A stretch of 64,000 nt of DNA from Balaenoptera acutorostrata (taxonomy: Eukaryota > Chordata > Mammalia > Artiodactyla > Balaenopteridae): contig NC_080081.1 in NCBI RefSeq assembly GCF_949987535.1, forward strand, positions 33,954,428-34,018,427, written 5' to 3'. The notes beneath the pieces were generated by a model. It did not search any database and was not told where the DNA came from. It saw nothing but the letters and a program-made list of their open reading frames with translations. Below are positions 59,975 through 64,000 of this stretch, in pieces (position 1 is the first letter of the stretch; each line of letters starts with the position of its first letter). The translations under genes and the position numbers were made by a program.

Positions 59975-61630
59975 AGAGGAAGGGCAGTTGTCATTTCTCT
60001 GCCTATTTTACTTCATTTGTTTATTAGAGAATAACATGCCAAGTTCACATGGCTCTTCTGACAAATAAGAGGTCATAAATACTTTGCAAATATTGGGCAT
60101 CATTATTAGGAATTGCAGTTCACACTTGGGAATGCCTCATTTTGGGGACATATCCTAGCCTGGGTTTTTTCTGTTAAATTTTGAATGTTATATTTTTTGC
60201 TACAAAAGTAAACACAGTGAAGAGGGATATAACATTGTGTAGACTACTTCTACAGCATCCTGTGTTCATAATCACATATTTTTGATGGTAAATGTAATGA
60301 ACAAACTAGTGTGCTGGGTGCTTCAGGGAGTACTGAAGAAGTTCAGAAGTGTTGAGAAAGATGACTCGAAGGTGGGTTCACTCTTGTGGAGAGCAAGACA
60401 GTAATATTTTAGCAAGATGTTAAGAACTGAGTTATTCAAGGCAGAAAAGGCTTAAAGAAAACAGAGATAATAATGCAACTGATTGCTTCTTCTATTTATG
60501 AAAGTCTGCTGTTTTTTCATCCTTGCAATGACTACTAATAGATTTGTACAGAAAAAGAAGATAATTGTGTGGAGTAAATTGTACCTTTCTGGCAGCCATT
60601 CTTCCTTATTTATGGTGCTCAGGTTTCCTTTTGGGAATTACTGCCATCCCCTGGTGTGGAGTCTTGGCGGCATTGTAATCAGAGTACCATGCCCGTCCAC
60701 AGGGCAAACAAGTAGGGTGGACAAACACAGAGGGGCAAGTCCCCTCAACCAGATACTTCCTCTCTTCAGCCTGGTACAGGCAAGGGCAGACACCTGGCAA
60801 AGATGGAGCCAGGGGGACTCTTAGGACCAGGAAACTTGCGCAGCGTGATGCCAGCAAGGAGACATGGCTGGAGTTCCATCGTTCCCATGATGCTGGCCAG
60901 AGAAGGTCAGTGGATCCTGCATCCCAGACTCCCGAGGAGTGAGTCAACTAGGATACAACTAGATCAAAACACGACAAGAGGTTATCTCTATAGATCACTC
61001 AACAGTCCCAACTGTTTTGAACACAGTCACAGGTCATCCTCGGCTTGTTCTGTCAAGATCTTTTCCTCCTCCAACATTATGCAGCTGATGTTTTCATATA
61101 ACCAACACACGATTTCTACTTTACATGGTCCTGAGACAGATGTTGTAGAAATGTGTTCATAATAAATAGAGTAAAAGGGCAGTATGTTTTGTAGGTGACA
61201 TTTTGCCGGGAAAGGAAGAAACTATGTAGGGGACCTATAAGAGTCACCATTCTTCTCTGCCCCATCTCTCCACCAATTGCAAATGTGTTATTAATCAAAA
61301 TACAGAGATAGTACTGGGAATATGGCTTTGTTAATATAAAGAAAAAATCAGAGATAGAACAGGGAAACTAATATAAGTATAAGCAATGTTTTCTTATCCC
61401 TGTTTTGGAATCAGTTTTCTGTCTTTCCCTCTTTGCCAATCAGAATCCCATCATCACATAGAATGTTCTATAAACTTTAAGTACTGATGCTCAAGTAAAA
61501 GTGGCTTAGACCTTAAAGTGAGGGCATACAAGATTACCTATTTATTCCTAAAATTAACTAAAATGAAAATAAAGGAAAAAGGGGGTATAATTCTATAAGA
61601 ACAAAGAAAATATAAATGATAAAACAGTAG
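59975..61630. other. Mostly unique DNA; GC-richer patch at 60600-60980
   Basis: No exon was recognised. The patch at 60600-60980 has overlapping 113-119-codon frames on both strands, but none shows a family motif. The patch may be an old LTR, though I could not identify it. Confidence 0.4.
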
Positions 61631-61639
61631 AAGATATAC

Positions 61640-62180
61640 TAACTAAATTTTGAAGACGAGAGTTCGGGATAATAACTGTTTTTAAATCAGAGAAAACCAA
61701 CAAATGCAAATTAATTTCCACTAAAGAACTCTGAAAAGACTCAAAATGAGAGACACCAGATAATTCTGCAGGTGGGCGGCATGGATAACACTGAAAAAGA
61801 ATCTTGGTTAAAAGTCTCTAAGCAGCAGTTAAACTCTCCAGACCCTCACTAGAGTGGCAAGCTTAGTTTTTTGTCCACAGTAGACAGTGGACAAATGTTT
61901 TTTATTAATTGAAATGACACAGCATTGTAGTAAATTTTCACTGACATTTGAAAGAGTCCTTTTTTGAACCAAAGAGACAAAGAGACAATAACATTTGATT
62001 AAAGGTTCATTGGGGTTTATGGATTCTATGCAATGTCTAAGATCTAATGGTGGGAAAGATTGGGGGAGAGAGGAAACATAATTGGTAAAGCTGTCTGATA
62101 GGGCTATGGGATTCATTTAACTATTCTCCTTACTTTTTCATATGTTTTATTTTTTCCATAATAAAAAGAAAAATCTTAGG
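61640..62180 (+). repeat. L1M/HAL1-like 3' end, sense
   Basis: The end 'catatgttttattttttcca' followed by 'taataaaaagaaaaatc' is typical of old L1M 3' ends. Upstream 'ttccactaaagaactctgaa' fits HAL1/L1M sequence. Diverged. Confidence 0.5.
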
Positions 62181-62184
62181 TACT

Positions 62185-64000
62185 AAAAGAAAAGCTCAGA
62201 AGTTGGCAAAGTCTACTTATTGTTATGCCTCTTCTCTGAAAGTAACCTGAGTTTTGGCCTTAGATAAGAGGCCCATTTAAGAGGACAGCTAGTTCATTCT
62301 GTCTGGCACTATTATTTCTCATGGATCAATATTTCTCATGCATTGTTGAGGCTGTGCTTAATATGTCTCACAAGTGGTTTAACATAGAGGTACTTGTGGG
62401 TACACCTGAGTGGAGGGTGGTTACTGAATGATTGAAAGAACAATTGAAAGAATGCGAGTCTAGGAACAGAAGAGAAGAGAAAAAAAAGCGACATCTTCCA
62501 GCAAGTGATGGAGTGCTCTTATTAGAGGTCATATGAAGATTACAAATTATCTTTGGATGTTACGTCTGTTCATTTCGGAATTGTGAATGGCCTTTCACTT
62601 TTTAAGACATACAGATGTTATTCATCATTACCCACCCGACTCTTTAGAGAACTGAAATCTAGGCTTAACACCTCAAATTACATTTAATAAGAAGCATAAG
62701 CATTTCAGGATTAAGGTATGAATCTTGCTTCCTTAGAAAATTATAGAATAAGGGTAACTTAAAAAGAAGGGTGGGAATGAGAAAGACAGGCATCAAGTAA
62801 TAGAGACAAAAGACGGATGGAAGTGAGATGGTAGGAGAGGGAAGGAAATGACATATTTTCCTTTCAAGTCTGTGCCTGGCTCTTTATTTGAGTACAGCAA
62901 TCTGATTCATGCTTATACTCTGTGTCTGATTTATTACCGATTTCATCATGAGTGCCCAGTTCCATTGGCTCTTGCCCATTTGTCTCCAAGGTAGTGAAAC
63001 CACCATCCACAGAATGACTGTACCAGCTGACCCTGTTAGCACGTTTAACTCTCAACTTAAACGTCTCCTTTTGCTAGTTATTTTTAGATTTATTGTTGTA
63101 TGGGACGTGTATGTTGTATAGCAATATGATACCTATGGAATGTTCTGAACTGTGTAAATCAATCACCGTAATAGCATCTCTGGGTGAAACCAGGGGCAGC
63201 GAGGACAGGATGAAATGGGACAGAGAATGGAATAGAGGAAATGGGCAGCAAAGAGTGACAGAAAGGGGGAGGAATACCACTGGAAAAAATACTTAGGAAT
63301 TAGAAACAGAGAGTGATAAGGGAGGCAAGAGAGTGAAGAAATGAGAGAGACAACTGAAAATGAAGATTTAAGCATGACTAGAGACAAAAGCATAATTAAG
63401 GGAGCAAATTAAAGATCAAGGAGCATCGGAAAATAAACTCAGTGCATTGGTAAATAACAGTACCTGGGCTTTAAGAAAATAATAGAATATTAAATCTTGC
63501 TAATTCACAGGGTAATAGAAATGCATCTGAATAAAGACGTTCCTTATGATGTACTAAAGACAGGCACAGAAAATCATAGAAAAATTTGTTTGGGGAAGTA
63601 GAGTCTTTTAGTTCCCCAGGAGCTGGTAAAAATTGGTTAGAATTAAAAATGGAAAAAATGAAATAGTGATCAAATGTCCTGATGAAGAAATAGAAAATGA
63701 ACAGATTTTTGAGGCTTTAATCAGGGTAAATAAAATGCAAAAGTAATTCTCAAACTGAAGTCTTTGATGAAAACGAGTTTTTCTGAATTTTCACTATCAA
63801 TTTGTTAAACGTTGGACCTCATTGTCTTATTGTTTATGAGTGACGGGAAAACTCCTTTAGGTATGTGGTACCCATTTCTTCATGTATGTGGTATTCTCCC
63901 TAAGCATTCCTTATCTCTACTATGTCTCCTATTGAGTTAATAATGAGAAAAGATTTTGACCCTCTCCACCAATACCTTGTTGTAGAGTATGCCATGCAGT
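62185..64000. other. Unique AT-rich DNA to window end, nothing recognised
   Basis: No recognisable gene, RNA or transposon. Purine-rich stretches occur at 62760-62850 and 63200-63360. Open frames here are short and compositional. Confidence 0.5.

Noticed and set aside
60483..61162. Overlapping 113-119-codon frames on both strands
   Set aside because: Frames on opposite strands over the same GC-richer patch are mutually exclusive shadows. No family motif was seen on either.
1..64000. CRISPR arrays, prokaryotic operons or phage genes
   Set aside because: No regularly spaced repeats, no dense coding; the repeat content is mammalian throughout.

Overview
The window looks like non-coding nuclear DNA from a cetartiodactyl mammal, most likely a cetacean. 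The main evidence is six tRNA-Glu-derived CHR SINEs (about 1.35, 2.4, 18.4, 28.6, 38.4 and 46.7 kb). Two of these are the long form with a TAAATAA-rich or A-rich tail. There is also a 7.3 kb L1 of the cetartiodactyl type. No BovB or Bov-tA repeats (expected in ruminants), no PRE-1 (pig) and no Alu were seen. The background is AT-rich, with old L2, MIR, MaLR and L1M fragments shared by placental mammals. The species call is an inference from repeat content; hippopotamus cannot be excluded.

I recognised no host protein-coding exon, no intact RNA gene, and nothing prokaryotic or CRISPR-like. Nearly all open frames over 60 codons are chance frames or lie in repeats. The only clear protein homology is to L1 ORF1/ORF2 and to decayed L2 or L1M reverse transcriptase. 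The window is best read as intergenic sequence or a large intron.

Layout. 0-2.5 kb: two L2 copies and two antisense CHR SINEs. 2.5-11.8 kb: mostly unique AT-rich DNA with two blocks resembling conserved non-coding elements. 11.8-14.5 kb: L2 pieces interrupted by a solo LTR of class I ERV type. 17-19.2 kb: a HAL1-like element, a young CHR SINE with perfect target-site duplications (TSDs), and antisense L2. 19.33-26.65 kb: a full-length but inactivated L1 bounded by a perfect 15-bp TSD. 28.5-30 kb: a CHR SINE, then an ERV-like LTR, then a tRNA-Glu-like sequence split by a small hAT transposon. 31.2-32.1 kb: a relatively CpG-rich unique patch. 32.6-41 kb: MIR, MLT1 and CHR copies in unique DNA. 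41-46.9 kb: an antisense truncated L1, an ancient antisense L1M mosaic carrying hAT and MIR pieces, two MaLR LTRs and a long CHR SINE. 47-52.8 kb: unique DNA with MIR and L2 pieces. 52.9-60 kb: a dense nest, with an MLT1 split by an L1 and an L2 split by another L1 and by an ERV-like LTR. 60-64 kb: mostly unique, with an old L1M end.

There is no operon-like or pathway relationship here. The content is a stratified record of transposition: L2 and MIR oldest, then MaLR, L1M and hAT, then ERV, L1 and CHR insertions. No new functional system was found. The most unusual local structures are the tRNA-Glu-like sequence whose A box is regenerated by a hAT insertion, a perfect 26-bp palindrome, and an L1 insertion with a tiny inverted 5' end.
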